NCBI GenBank assembly: GCA_000310025.1
Contig: FN649738.1
Span: 2,005,656 to 2,069,655 of the forward strand
DNA length: 64,000 nucleotides
Direction: 5' to 3'
From: Ectocarpus siliculosus
Lineage: Eukaryota; Sar; Phaeophyceae; Ectocarpales; Ectocarpaceae
A program made the translations under genes and the position numbers. Below, piece by piece: positions 25,075 through 35,634 of the stretch. The notes below the pieces were generated by a model. The model had not been told where the DNA came from and did not search any database. It was given only the letters and a program-made list of their open reading frames with translations. How positions within the stretch are numbered: position 1 is the stretch's first letter; each line of letters begins with the position of its first letter.

Positions 25075-27124
25075 AGGCCTTGGTTTATTTTTGGACACTG
25101 CTATGCTTTCTTCTTGTACGGGTGGGTGCTGTGGAGTAGCGCACACGCACGAGGTACTTGCCGTCCCGTGGACATTCTAATGACATGCTTTTTAGGTGTG
25201 GTGGTGGTGGTCCTACCAAACAAAGCTGTTGTGTTTGGCGTCAAGCACCGCTTCACGTCCCGCGCTGGCGGCAGTGCGTGCTGGTGCTTGAAGCAGCTGA
25301 CTTGCGTCAATCCAACATGTTTAATTGTTCTATCTCTACATGAATATGCGACAACGAGCCCTCCTCCCCGCCGCTAAATTTCCCTCACCCGCTTGCCCCG
25401 AATGTCCCCGTCCCCGTCCCCTCGCTCGATTAACGCAGAGATTGGAGGGCCCGATTTTCATCCCTGCACCTCCAGAGGCTACACCTGTGTCTTTGATGTT
25501 GGGGGACATCTCCGTTGGGCTTCCCCTCAATGTTTTATCGGCGCCTGAAACGTACCACTAGTCCTGAGTTCTCACATCAATCGATTCTCCTGCTGGAGTT
25601 GCTACGGGGGTGAAAGCACTAGCCATCGCACCGTGGGTTTGAAAGGTTACACCCCGTAAAGGGGGGTAGGTGCTGTGTTTTCAGCGGGTTGTAGGGCACC
25701 CCTCCTGTGCTGTTATTGTTTCCATGGTATATATTAAGTTCTTCATGAACGGGTGTTTCGTATACAAGTACAAGGTAGTTTTACATTTCTTTTTTCTGGG
25801 AGTGAGTCGGATTTGGAGAATGTTCTCCGACCGGCCAAAAATAATCAGCATGTGTTGGTTTTGGGAGGAAGGTGTTTGATATTTGTCTGGTGTGGTTGCA
25901 GGCGTGAAGTGTAGCTGGCTTCTCTGGTGGTGGCAGGTACAGGGTGCAGGTCAATGTTTTAGTGTTTGGGCGAAGCGTTTTTATCGAATCACAAGAAAAC
26001 TTGATGTGTTATTTTTGTTGGAAGAAACCAGGATCATGGCACCGCTCCGACCTGAATCTTTTCGGTTTGCTGTCTCACCTTTCCGGCAGTGTAAGCGGGT
26101 GCTTTGCGACATTTCATTACATTGGTGTGCCTTGGTGGTGGTAAAGGGCGGGTTCTGCTGCTAAGGTACATTGAACTTCGTGCGTGAAAATAAGGGAGAG
26201 AGTGAAGGAGCATTTTGGTCGTTCGTCCGATGACGCGCGAAAAATTAGTTACTCGTTCAGATTGCCTCGTTCAAGCACGAATCAAATGATCAACATCATG
26301 TGTAAGTGTTGTTTCTCTCTGGTTTCTTTGTCCAAGCGCAGTTCCCAGCGGCAGTCGATTCTTTTCCCCGCCGAAACATGAAGGCAAGATCGTCGAGAGT
26401 AAGAAACCGCAGACAAGCCAAGAGCTCCCGACAAACGCGATGCCACCCTCGAAACTGCCACAGGTCCAACCAAGTGACGAAGTATTCCTCTGCGACGATC
26501 ACGCGCTTCGGAATGATCGAGACAATGCGTCCGGACGTTGCAAACGTGGGCAGATATGCGGGCACGGATGTTGGTAACGTGCCCCAAACCGGTTGTCAGT
26601 CCAGGGAGGTCTCCCCACTCAGAAATCGTGTGCCGCACCTTGACTTAGACGAGAATGTTTAGTCGAAATGCAACAACAGATCACGTCGCGATTTGTTTTT
26701 TTGGTCTTCACTTCAAATCAGGGCTCACAGCATATATTTGTGCCGTTTACTCCAACCCTTGGTCACACAGAAGGGTTCCTCTCCCTGAGGACCCCTACCC
26801 ACCCATCCTGTGGTGCTTTGCCTTCGATTTCTAGTGTGAGAAGAATGCAGCAACTATCTTCCCTCCGTGTACACACGAACTATTTGAAGCGCTTTCCACC
26901 CGGTCCATGATCAGCTTGAAATTCCCAAGTACGAGAATCAAACATCCTGCGTCTCAGGATGGATGGATGTATTATTAATGTGCTTGCCTATGTTTCATGA
27001 TCGATCGTGAACTCGTGCAGGTTAAAACGAATGCGGTCATGGGTGCTCTCCAATGCAAGCTCTAGGGTGGGTTTCGCCCTCTCGCGAGCAACTACAGCAG
27101 CAGAATCTTTAGGCATCGCTCCTT
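25075..27124. other. Intergenic or intronic stretch without a supported gene
   Basis: Contains open frames on both strands at about 26282-26662, but they overlap one another and show no family match or convincing splice context. A SINE copy lies at 26690-26960. The region could hold 3' exons of the SR/RGG gene if the donor at 25014 is used. Confidence 0.45.
26690..26960 (-). repeat. tRNA-derived SINE (copy 3), head diverged
   Basis: The body from about 26729 to 26900 (TTGTGCCGTTTACTCCAACC, then TGGTCACACAGAAGGG, CTCTCCCTGAGGACCCCTAC and GTGTACACACGAACTA) closely matches the copy at 48085-48415. The tRNA-like head at 26925-26960 is degenerate. A T-rich run (an A tail on the - strand) lies near 26693-26703. 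Confidence 0.75.
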
Positions 27125-27538
27125 TTAATAGTAGCTCCTGGGCCAAAACCAGTAGACACCGCGCTTTATCGCCTCGGTTGGATAGAGATCGTACAGTAAT
27201 TTCTTGGCACGCTCCGCCGCGAACTTGAAGGCGTGCTCGCGAACCCCCAACACAGCTGCCCTGCGTCTGACCGATATCGATGGAGCCTCTACGTCGTCCA
27301 CGAGAAAGGCCGCAGCCGTGAGGATCGTTTGCAACGTGCGGCTACCCTCGTTGGTTCTACGTTGTTTTTGCGTCTTCTCGATTGCTCGCTCCAACGAGCC
27401 TGCTGTGCTGGCCTTGGCTTCCAACCCTCGCAAGTGTTTACGGGTGTCCTTCGCAAACGTCGAGCCGATGTTTCCCAAGTGTCTCAGAGCGTTGTCATAC
27501 CCCATGCTGTCCATGGACGCGAGAAAAGTTTCCGTAGA
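27125..27538 (-). CDS. Unrecognised exon or gene fragment
   Basis: The - strand frame starts at a good acceptor (CCGCCCGCAG, ending at 27539) and runs 138 codons to a stop at 27125. The product is helical and basic (for example SLERAIEKTQKQRRTNEG, then ISVRRRAAVLGVREHAFKFA) and reads like real protein, but I cannot place it. It could be the 3' exon of a gene whose earlier parts lie at 28222-28570, with the MITE in the intervening intron. Given the repeats around it, it may derive from a mobile element. The + strand frames over the same bases look less protein-like. Confidence 0.4.
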   Translation of the reverse strand, partial: STETFLASMDSMGYDNALRHLGNIGSTFAKDTRKHLRGLEAKASTAGSLERAIEKTQKQRRTNEGSRTLQTILTAAAFLVDDVEAPSISVRRRAAVLGVREHAFKFAAERAKKLLYDLYPTEAIKRGVYWFWPRSYY

Positions 27539-27891
27539 CTGCGGGCGGCAGTCGACTGGCGCCGTTTGTGTGCACACATGACGAACGAGGAGGCGGAGGG
27601 TACGACGTTGCGCAACGCAATAATACATAAGCGCAAGGCACGACTGATGGAGAGACCATTGCACACACAAAATTGGGCACTTACTTTGCGTGGGAACCAA
27701 CAACACAGGCAGGCTCTCGCTGCACAACTACGCGGCTTCGATCCTCTCGGTGGAATTAACCCCCTCGGGGCAATTGTTTGTTTCTCGGCGAAATTACCGC
27801 ATGTATGTATGTGTTGATTGATGAGTGTATGTACAGCAGTAGACAAACTTATCTGCTGTGCTGTTGATTGACTGAAACCTCTAGGCGACAT

Positions 27892-28112
27892 TACCGTATA
27901 TGACACAAGATAACACAGCCCCTGGACCGATTTTCAAAGCTCGATTACTCCACGACGAAGAGGATGCATAAATGAAACAATACGTTTTCGAACAGCTCTC
28001 GACGAGACGATTCCAACGCTGCCGTTTTCGGCGCTGTGACTCTTCCTGCTGTTGAGAAATCGAGCTTTGAAAATCGGCCAAGGGGGTGTGTTATCTTGTG
28101 TCATATACGGTA
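27892..28112. mobile_element. MITE with about 53-bp terminal inverted repeats, TA target duplication
   Basis: The left end CCGTATATGACACAAGATAA and onward to TTTTCAAAGCTCGAT (27894-27945) is matched in inverted orientation by 28059-28110, with about four mismatches. A TA lies at each outer edge, as for Tc1/mariner (Stowaway-like) elements. The interior of about 110 bp has no coding potential. A diverged relative in the opposite orientation lies at about 53573-53770. Confidence 0.9.
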
Positions 28113-28221
28113 GTATCTCACCTGCTCAGCTGGCTGAATTGTCACCACTCTGGATCGGGTCCTGCCACCTCCTCGCAAAGCCGCCATGACGGGGTCGGCT
28201 ACCTCTCTGTCGGCATTCCTC

Positions 28222-28570
28222 CTAGCGCCACCACCGCTCGCTGCTGCTGCCACCCGAATGCCCGTGAGCCTTCTCCCACCTTTCGCGCTTGTTCTTGAGA
28301 ACGCTGTGAGCCAACTCGAAGGCTTTTGAGGTTACACTTTCTTCGGTATTCTCAACATAGACCTGGTATTTGTTCGAAGGCCTATTGGGGTTCTTTTTGT
28401 CGACGAGAGTAGTGGTCAACAGCACCTCTCCGCTACCCCTTGTTCAGTCTCCACTCGTGCCGTAATGTATGACATGTTTCTCCTTTCCTAGCCAAAGTAT
28501 GCGTTCGCACTTGCCCGGCTTTGACACTGGTGCCGCTGCCCCAGCCCCAGCTGCACTCATGTTTGACACC
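28222..28570 (-). pseudogene. Interrupted reading frame, possible mobile-element or decayed gene
   Basis: The frame starting at the ATG complement at 28570 (MSAAGAGAAAPVSKPGKCER onward) runs about 38 codons to a TGA at 28444-28446. The same frame then continues without shift through six more codons and 67 further residues (VDKKNPNRPSNKYQVYVENT and on to LKNKRERWEKAHGH) to a stop at 28222. Both halves look like protein, so a single premature stop is the simplest reading. The family is not recognised. A donor-like CG|GTGGTG lies near the 3' end, so the second half may have spliced onward to 27538. Confidence 0.4.
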
Positions 28571-28794
28571 GCTCTCAGCTGAGTTTTGGTCTGATCACTT
28601 TTCTGAGTGGCTCTACCCCCCCTAAATCGGCCAAGCGGAATCGATTGCCGAGCTGGACAGAAAACAAACCAGTTCGGTCGGGAATGCGGCGAAATTGTTT
28701 TTGAAGAGGTTCCCCGAACCAACTTTTTTTTTTTCTTAATATGACACAACGAATCCATCTCTATCTGAGAAAAGAGTCTAAGATAGATTAGCAA

Positions 28795-29832
28795 TGAATC
28801 GTCAGAGGAAGGCTAGCTATATTTCCTATTTTTTATGGCGATTATTAGAAAAACGGTTTTCCAAAATATCTTCTTTTCAGCTGCTGCGGATAAATTATAC
28901 ATCTCCGAAGATCTACTACGTAGATACCGAAGATTTCCGTAGATCAGCAGATAGATAGAATCTACGAAGATCTGACACAGCCGTTACGTTTTTTCCGAAA
29001 GATCCAATGTACTAATCCTCACAGCTAGTGTACATCTGCCGCTTGTATCTGACCGTCCGAAGGCCGACTACCATTCGGTCGGGTAAAAAGGTACGTGAGA
29101 CGCGTGCATAGCTCGATTGATTGCGTTCTCTTGACCGTGGTCCGATGAAACGAGGAGGCGGGGACCCGATCGGCGTTGGGGCACTCATCTCAGGCCGCGG
29201 AGGCGACGCTTCGGTCAGGTGGGATCACCGGGGGGGGGACATGGTTAGTTCTTGTGCGACAGCAGTGCACACTCAATGTACGAGGTGGTGGACTCGCCAA
29301 GTGTACGTCGGGCTGGGTACCCGTGAAGATACCACGGGCGGACAGGTGGTTGGCATGGTGTAAGGCTAGACATACATACATATATAGACTATTGTCACAA
29401 GAAGATGATGTTCGTACAATATAACCGATGGGACTATACAGTAGTCTACTGTAATGTAGGCTGCAGCATATAATATGCCGCATGATGTTTTGGATAATTC
29501 TTTGTGGGCAACAACAACGACTACTGAAGACTATATACTGCTAACGTCTACACCATACCGATATCTTAGTGTGTGTTGTTTCCTGGAATTTGGTTTTATG
29601 CAGTACCTTCGGTACTTTTCTGGACGCATTATCAGCAGCCTGGGTCAGGCACACATGAAAGATTTTCTCGCAATTACATGCGGAAACTGCGCTGGAACAG
29701 TAATTCCCGGCCAACGACATCACCTATGTAGGATACAGTTGGGAGTTGTTGCATTCCACCCACATCCTTTCCACACACTCCTCACAGCGTCCAACCTCTC
29801 GCTCTTCTCACTCTTCCCTCGACGACAACACG
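28795..29832. other. Intergenic stretch
   Basis: AT-rich from 28795 to 29000, with repeated GAAGATCTAC-like words (28905-28975). No gene is supported. It probably contains the promoter or 5' leader of the gene starting at 29833. Confidence 0.5.
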
Positions 29833-32800
29833 ATGATACAAAAAACAACTCACGGATGTCCACACCTGGTTGTTCCCGTCCGCAGCGGGCCCCGATCAAA
29901 TGATCAACAACAACAACGTGGTTCGAGGAGTGGCGGTGGGGCATCGACTTTCAACGTCTACTCGCACTTGGGACAGGGCGACGTGGGCAATCCCTACGAG
30001 CAACACAACTTAGCCGTAGTGGCTCCGAGAGATTTCTACGGGACAACAGATCCCATTAACCACAGAAGCAGCAGCCATAGGTAAGAATGCGCGATAGCTC
30101 GCTCAAGGTGAAACAAGTAGGGGGGGGCAGGGCGGCATCGATCGACGTCCAACCGCACATACATGGCATGCTTCGAAAGAACTACGATTATTACAGGCAG
30201 ACAGACAGGCACGAGTTAGGCCGCTTTATGTCCAAAACTAGACATGGCCGGCTGCCGGCCCTTGGCACTGACTGTAGCCTTGACATCTTAAACGGTTCTT
30301 GTTGTGTGTCTATCGGGACGTACGACTCGCAGGCAGGAACAATGATGACATTTGATCAGTGTTAACGGTAGTGCATGTAATGTGCAAGTAAGGGTCCTTT
30401 TGGGTCTTGTTGTGCTGCACGCTCAGCAGTATCCATCTCGCCATTGACCTCCCAACGCCACTTCCTTGCGCCCCCCTCCCGGGTTAGTTAATACTCCAAA
30501 CAAATCGTACCCCCAATGCCTCCTCTGCCTTACTAAGAGGTCTCCGTATCACCACCTCTCCCAAAAAGACGCTAGGATCCACTCCAGAAACAAAATAGTC
30601 TACTCGCAGCAGGACGAAAATGTTACAACAACTTATGGCATGTACGCTTACATCCGGAAAGATATCGCTCAAGGCACGGCAAAGCGTGATAAAAAAACGG
30701 GGGCTACTGTAGGATGAGTGATCACGAGCCTAACGGCAGTATCTTCGTCCTCCCACAAGCAAGCGCTGAAAGTCACACAACGGGTGGTGCTGTGTTTGGT
30801 GGAAATCGCTTCCTCATGCAGTCTTCGCCGCGGGAGGGTATAACAGGCACCAACTGCTGTCGGGCCAGACTTAAAACTCTCACGCCCGAAAAAATCGTTG
30901 CCGACGTTCACGGGGCCGACCGTTGCATCCTTTATGCATGCATGCATGCATGTGGAATGTTGTGCATGGGTTCGCTCAAATTATACTCTTGGGCAGCAAA
31001 CGGTGCTGTCTCAACTCTGACCAGGAGATTGTTCTTCATAGAACGAGGAAGTGCGACCTACTTGTAGTTCGTGTATAAGCACGAGACGAGCAATGTACCT
31101 AACTAATCGCTCATCGCTCTTCTTACCCGCCACCCAAGACGAGAAATGCCTCTCGTGCTGTCGTTGGTGCTGGTTCGATTCGCCAAGAAAGAAGCGAAGT
31201 TAGCTCTCCACTCATATCTGCCTCTCCCTACTGTCTCTGTAGATCCGGAATCTGGGAATAAACGCCTGCTCGACCCTAAGGGGAATTACTTTTGATCTAT
31301 GTGATATTTCAGTGCTGGCAGCAGGAGCGGCGGCGGTTCAAGAGATAGCGACAGCAGGCGCTCTTTCGCCAGCGCTGGCGCTCAGGCCATCGGTGGCGGC
31401 GGATCTCCCCACGTGACCTTCTAATTGTTGTTCTGCCGAGACACTGAGTTTGGGTGCTCCCCTTACAGTAGGTCACTTTTCTCATGATTCGATGCGAAGA
31501 TATCAGATGTGTTTGTTAGGCTGCTAGCGTTTAGTCACACACAACTTTTATTGCACCGCGTGTTTGTCCAATTCATCGTCGGTAAAGCCCCCCCGCCTGG
31601 GCCATCGCCCGCACGTAGGCCCAAAGGATGTCTCCTCTGCATTTTGACGTTCTTCTAGTGAACGATCACCACATCTGTTTTCGAACATGTATTTATTGAT
31701 TGTGTAGCGTCCAGGTTCTGTTCATGAAAGATAGCTACTGACTACGGAGAGCGGCGCTAATTAACTGGGGCATCCTCCATCCATGCGGCTTGAAAAACAA
31801 GGACGATAAGAGCCCGATATCAACAACGACGACCGTTCTCGACGCGTTCTTAAACAAACCGTGCATACATGTACGCCTTATCACCGAGCGTGAGACCGGA
31901 TTTGTAAAGAATCGTTTCGTGTTCGTTGTGCGCGGCGCAGATTTCCTCTAGGCGCTGCCGCAGCTGGGGAGGCGGGACGTCATCATCTGTGGGGGCGGCT
32001 CTCGCCTGGGGTACCCCGACAGGCAACAACCAAGTTGCTGCTTCGGATGCCTTCTACCGGAGGAACATGGGAGAGGGGCAGCTTTCCAAGCAAGAAAGGT
32101 CGGACGGTGTGCTACTCGCGACAAGAATTCAGTACAACATATGTTCACTGGGGGGGGGGATACGGGGATGGATCCTATCGGACCCGGGGATGCACGCGAT
32201 ACGAACCTCGCTACAGTAGATCCTGGGACGTTGGCTCGCTAGAAACTAGGAGGCCGTTTCGTTCCGCGAGTGAAAGCTTACACTTTGCCCTGTTCTGCGC
32301 GATCTGTCACTACTACTACCGAAAGACTGAGAGTGGCGCATGAGCGAAAAAGACACGCTCGGAAACCGAATGGATCGCGATGGCGCGAAGTTGGGGAGAG
32401 CTCGATTTACCTCCTATCGCGATACAAACAGATTGTATTATATACGGTACTACAACGTTGATTCTGTTACACACCAAAGGGTGCTTCGCTTTTTCGACCT
32501 GCGCAAATTGTCTCATGACCCATTTCCGTGCCGCCGACAGCTATTCAGCGTGTAGGTTCCATATGCCGCACCAAATCGCCCACACGACCGACTAACAATA
32601 CCTTCTCCCCCCCTTGCCTGGGCGACGAAACCCTGAAATCCTCGGCGCCGGCACTGTAGTCTACGGATGCAAGCGGCCAAATAAACCCACAACAGCTGCG
32701 CACGGCAATGAGTGCATCCTTAACTCCGTCACACGGCTCGTCTGGTGCTGTTCCGATCACGATACAGCAACAACGTGGGATTGACCTCTTCGCGCCTGAG

Positions 32801-33848
32801 CAGCGGTAACAGCAACGACCGCAGTATCCCGGGTCTAGAGAGCCCGTACCCCATGCCGATCACTCGCGACGGCGTAGACCCCAGCGGCAGCCAGAAGCCC
32901 GGAGGGTACAGGAGGGGCGCTCATGAAGACGACAGCGTCACCGCTAACAATGCCGTTTACGGTCCTAGCGGATCGCAACAAGCCCCCCCGACGAGCAAGG
33001 TGCGAGAAGAATACTGAAATGACACTGGGTCAGTCGGTCAGTCGGTCAGTCAGTCAGTCAGCACTCTCACACACACGTTCATTTGACAAAAAGGCTGAGG
33101 ATAAAGCAAGTAAGGGTGAGGACTACAATATAGGGTTTGCTTGTGTTATGAGTTGATGGGCAGATAACTTTATCGTCCCCTTCTACTGCCCTCGGCGAAA
33201 GGAAACCTTTGGCCGGCCTCTACTGGTACTCCTTGCACAGGACGTGCGTCGAGAGACACCAATGAACCCTCCCAATTTCCTCCGAGGTAAGAGCATGTGG
33301 TGTCTTACATGTAGTCCACACGACCTCTGCCGAGATCACCTACCTCTCCAGGTTTGTTTCTAGATGAATGTTTGTTAAACACACACCAGATGCTCTTGAT
33401 TACTACAGAATCCTTCTCATGCGCACCTCTACCTCGCCTCCCTTCTTCAAAAAAGGTGCCCTTGTCCCACGGCGGGCTCACGTCTTCCTCCGCGTACGGC
33501 TCGGGCTACGGGGGAGACTACAAGCCTTCGTCCTATCCACGACCGGCATGCCACAACAACACCGATCCCCGCCAAGACCAAGGTTTCGGCGGGTTTGGAG
33601 GCAAGTTCGGGGAGCGGAGCCTCATGACCGGTAGGAGCGTCGCTAACAGAGGCAAGGCTAGACGGGGTGGGGGCGGGGGTCTAACCCCGGGGTACGCTCC
33701 GTCCAGCGGAGGAGGGGTCGAGGCTGCGCTCTCCTCCAACGCTTTCGCTAGCGGGCACAGTCAGAACTGCGGGAATGTCATCACGGGCAGGCCGTCGTCT
33801 CGAGTTATTGCTCCGCCCGGAGGCCACTCTACGTTCAGTCTCGGGTAA
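29833..33848 (+). CDS. Ser/Gly-rich protein with C-terminal SPIRAL1/Jupiter-like motif
   Basis: Five exons join in phase: 29833-30080, 31313-31412, 31941-32098, 32768-32999 and 33456-33848, giving 1,131 nt and 376 residues. The protein is polar and probably disordered, rich in Ser, Gly, Asn and Tyr. Its C-terminus is the recognisable part: NCGNVITGRPSSRVIAPPGG followed by HSTFSLG. This matches the pattern GN..T.R.S.RV..PPGG.S...LG shared by plant SPIRAL1 and animal Jupiter/HN1 microtubule-associated proteins, so a role on cortical or spindle microtubules is likely. The weakest points are the start (ATG at 29833; an acceptor at about 29884 would imply an upstream exon), the GTGACC donor at 31413 (read-through would stop at 31422-31424 and give a separate 119-residue protein), and the third exon. 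The last two exons are the most secure. Confidence 0.62.
33033..33062. repeat. GTCA/GTCG tetranucleotide tract
   Basis: GTCAGTCGGTCAGTCGGTCA continuing as further CAGT units, in the last intron of the SPIRAL1-like gene. Confidence 0.8.
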
Positions 33849-34469
33849 ACATACTTCAACCTCTCAACCAACAAGAAGCCAAAAAACACATGTACGCGTG
33901 TACGCTTGCCGCCGCCGCCGCCGCCGCCGTCGTCGTCGTCGTCTTGGTTTGGTGGAGAACGACGTTTGTCTTGGCTGGATGTAGAATATCAACTACCACT
34001 GTTGTACTTGATGTTCCTCTTTCGTTGTCTAGTCGTGCGGGCAACACGTGCGGCGCGCAGCGTCAGTCAGTCTGTCCCTTTCTTCTAGAGTCCCAAGCTA
34101 TAGTCTACCTCTGCAAGCTTGTACGTACTCACACCCGCCGTGGTGTCGTAACCTCTACTCGGTTGCTAGGTTAATGTCTTCTTTACTCAACGACTTTGCG
34201 ATGGGGCGTTGGTGTTTCGTCTACCAGAGACAGATAGAATGCCACACGGCGGGTTGAATGCGAAGGACTCTACAGTAGTAACTGTTAGGGATATTTTCTA
34301 TCGCGTTTTGTTGTGTCAAAATGCAACTGGGAGTCGCCGGAGGCATTTATCTTGATAATACTGACTGCAACAGGCAGGGCACGTTGGGGGGGTGTAGGGT
34401 CCGTACATCATCCGTTGACGTTTTGGTGCCTACATCGCTAGATAGATACAACACGACTGAGACCCCAAT

Positions 34470-34800
34470 TTGCAACTGGGGAAAAGATGGGCCATATGGC
34501 AGAAGAAGAAGTTGGCGACCCCACTACGTTGCAAGCTTGTTCGTGTAGAGACCCATGGGGTACGGTATCCTTGAGGTTTCACCGCGCCGTAACAGAAATC
34601 GCGTCTGTCTGTCTGTCTGTCATGATCACGTTCAGTCGGAACCTCCGAATCACGCACTCTTTTTCGCCAAACGCCCGAGTCGCGACAAATCATCCCATAG
34701 GTCGCCTTGCAATACTTTAGACGCCCTCAGCCAAGTCTTAAGAGGAACGCAGGGTCGTCGTCGCCTGGGTCCTCTCTATCGAGCGTCTCCTAGATTTGAA
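34470..34800 (+). repeat. Dispersed repeat, copy A
   Basis: Shares about 320 bp, at roughly 85 percent identity by eye, with the reverse complement of 37590-37910. Shared landmarks are GGGAAAAGATGGGCC, ACCCATGGGGTACG, CTTGAGGTTTCACCGCGCCG, a CTGTCTGTCTGT tract, CCTCCGAATCACGCACTCTT, CGACAAATCATCCCATAGGT and GGGTCCTCTCTATCGAG. It encodes no intact protein. A fragment of it recurs near 35140-35210. Confidence 0.85.
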
Positions 34801-35518
34801 TATTTCTTCAGGTCGCAAAGGTTTCACACCGTGAAGAAACCTACGTACACAACGGAAAAAATTCCGGATCTTTGGAGATGCGATAAAACTGGTCCAGGGA
34901 ACAGCCTACACATCAACCCTCCTACTCTACAATAGTCGGCAGGTGCAAAGCTTGGTTCCACGTCCGCCCCGCCCCCCTCCTCTTGGATGCGACCGCAAGT
35001 GGCCAAAACAGCAGCAGTATCAATGTGCTCCTCTCGCTCATCAAGAACCGCACAACACGACAAACAAGAGCTCAACAAGAATGCGCCGATGAAGTCTAAT
35101 TGGTTTCGTCAATCCTTCAAAACTATGTATCTTGTTCTCTGTCATGATCACGTTCGTCGGAAGCTCCGAACCACGCACTTTTTGCTACGCTGCCCCCAAA
35201 CACAGCAAGGCGCGTAACCTGTAGTGCCCATGACGCGACGATACCACCAACATTTTCCGCCACGTCCGGAGTTTCAACCCCACCCAATAGTAAACGTGCC
35301 CTCTGGAAAACCCCAAAAATATCCCGATCGCGATTTTCATTCGAATTCGAAAAATAAATGGTAAATGAAAGTTTCAATATAACTCTGCAGGCATTCGTTG
35401 GCAAAACAAAACACGCTTCGCAACACACGGCCATCCGCCAAGATCGGTGAGCTAGTTCCACGGTTACCGCTCGGAGAGAGAGATGGGCAATCGTTGCACG
35501 CGGACTGCTGTCCCAGAG

Positions 35519-35584
35519 CAGGTCACGACGATATATTTATAGTGACAGATCGCAGGTCACGACGATATATTTATAGTGACAGAT
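35519..35584. repeat. 34-bp tandem duplication
   Basis: Two adjacent, nearly identical units beginning CAGGTCACGACGATATATTT, lying just downstream of the kinase stop codon. Confidence 0.9.
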
Positions 35585-35634
35585 CTTCTTCAGCAGAGCG
35601 CCGTTGCAAGCAGCCATTCTCGTCAATATCGTCA

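Larger units (their letters stand above)
33849..35634. other. Intergenic region between convergent genes
   Basis: Lies between the 3' ends of the SPIRAL1-like gene (+) and the dihydroxyacetone kinase gene (-). It contains a GCC/GTC triplet tract (33907-33945), a dispersed repeat copy (about 34470-34800), a related fragment (about 35125-35215) and a 34-bp tandem duplication (35519-35584). No gene is supported. Confidence 0.55.

Noticed and set aside
26282-26662. Coding frames on both strands (for example - strand VIVAEEYFVTWLDLWQFRGW)
   Set aside because: Three mutually overlapping frames with no family match and no phase-compatible partner exon. Chromodomain resemblance is too weak to support.
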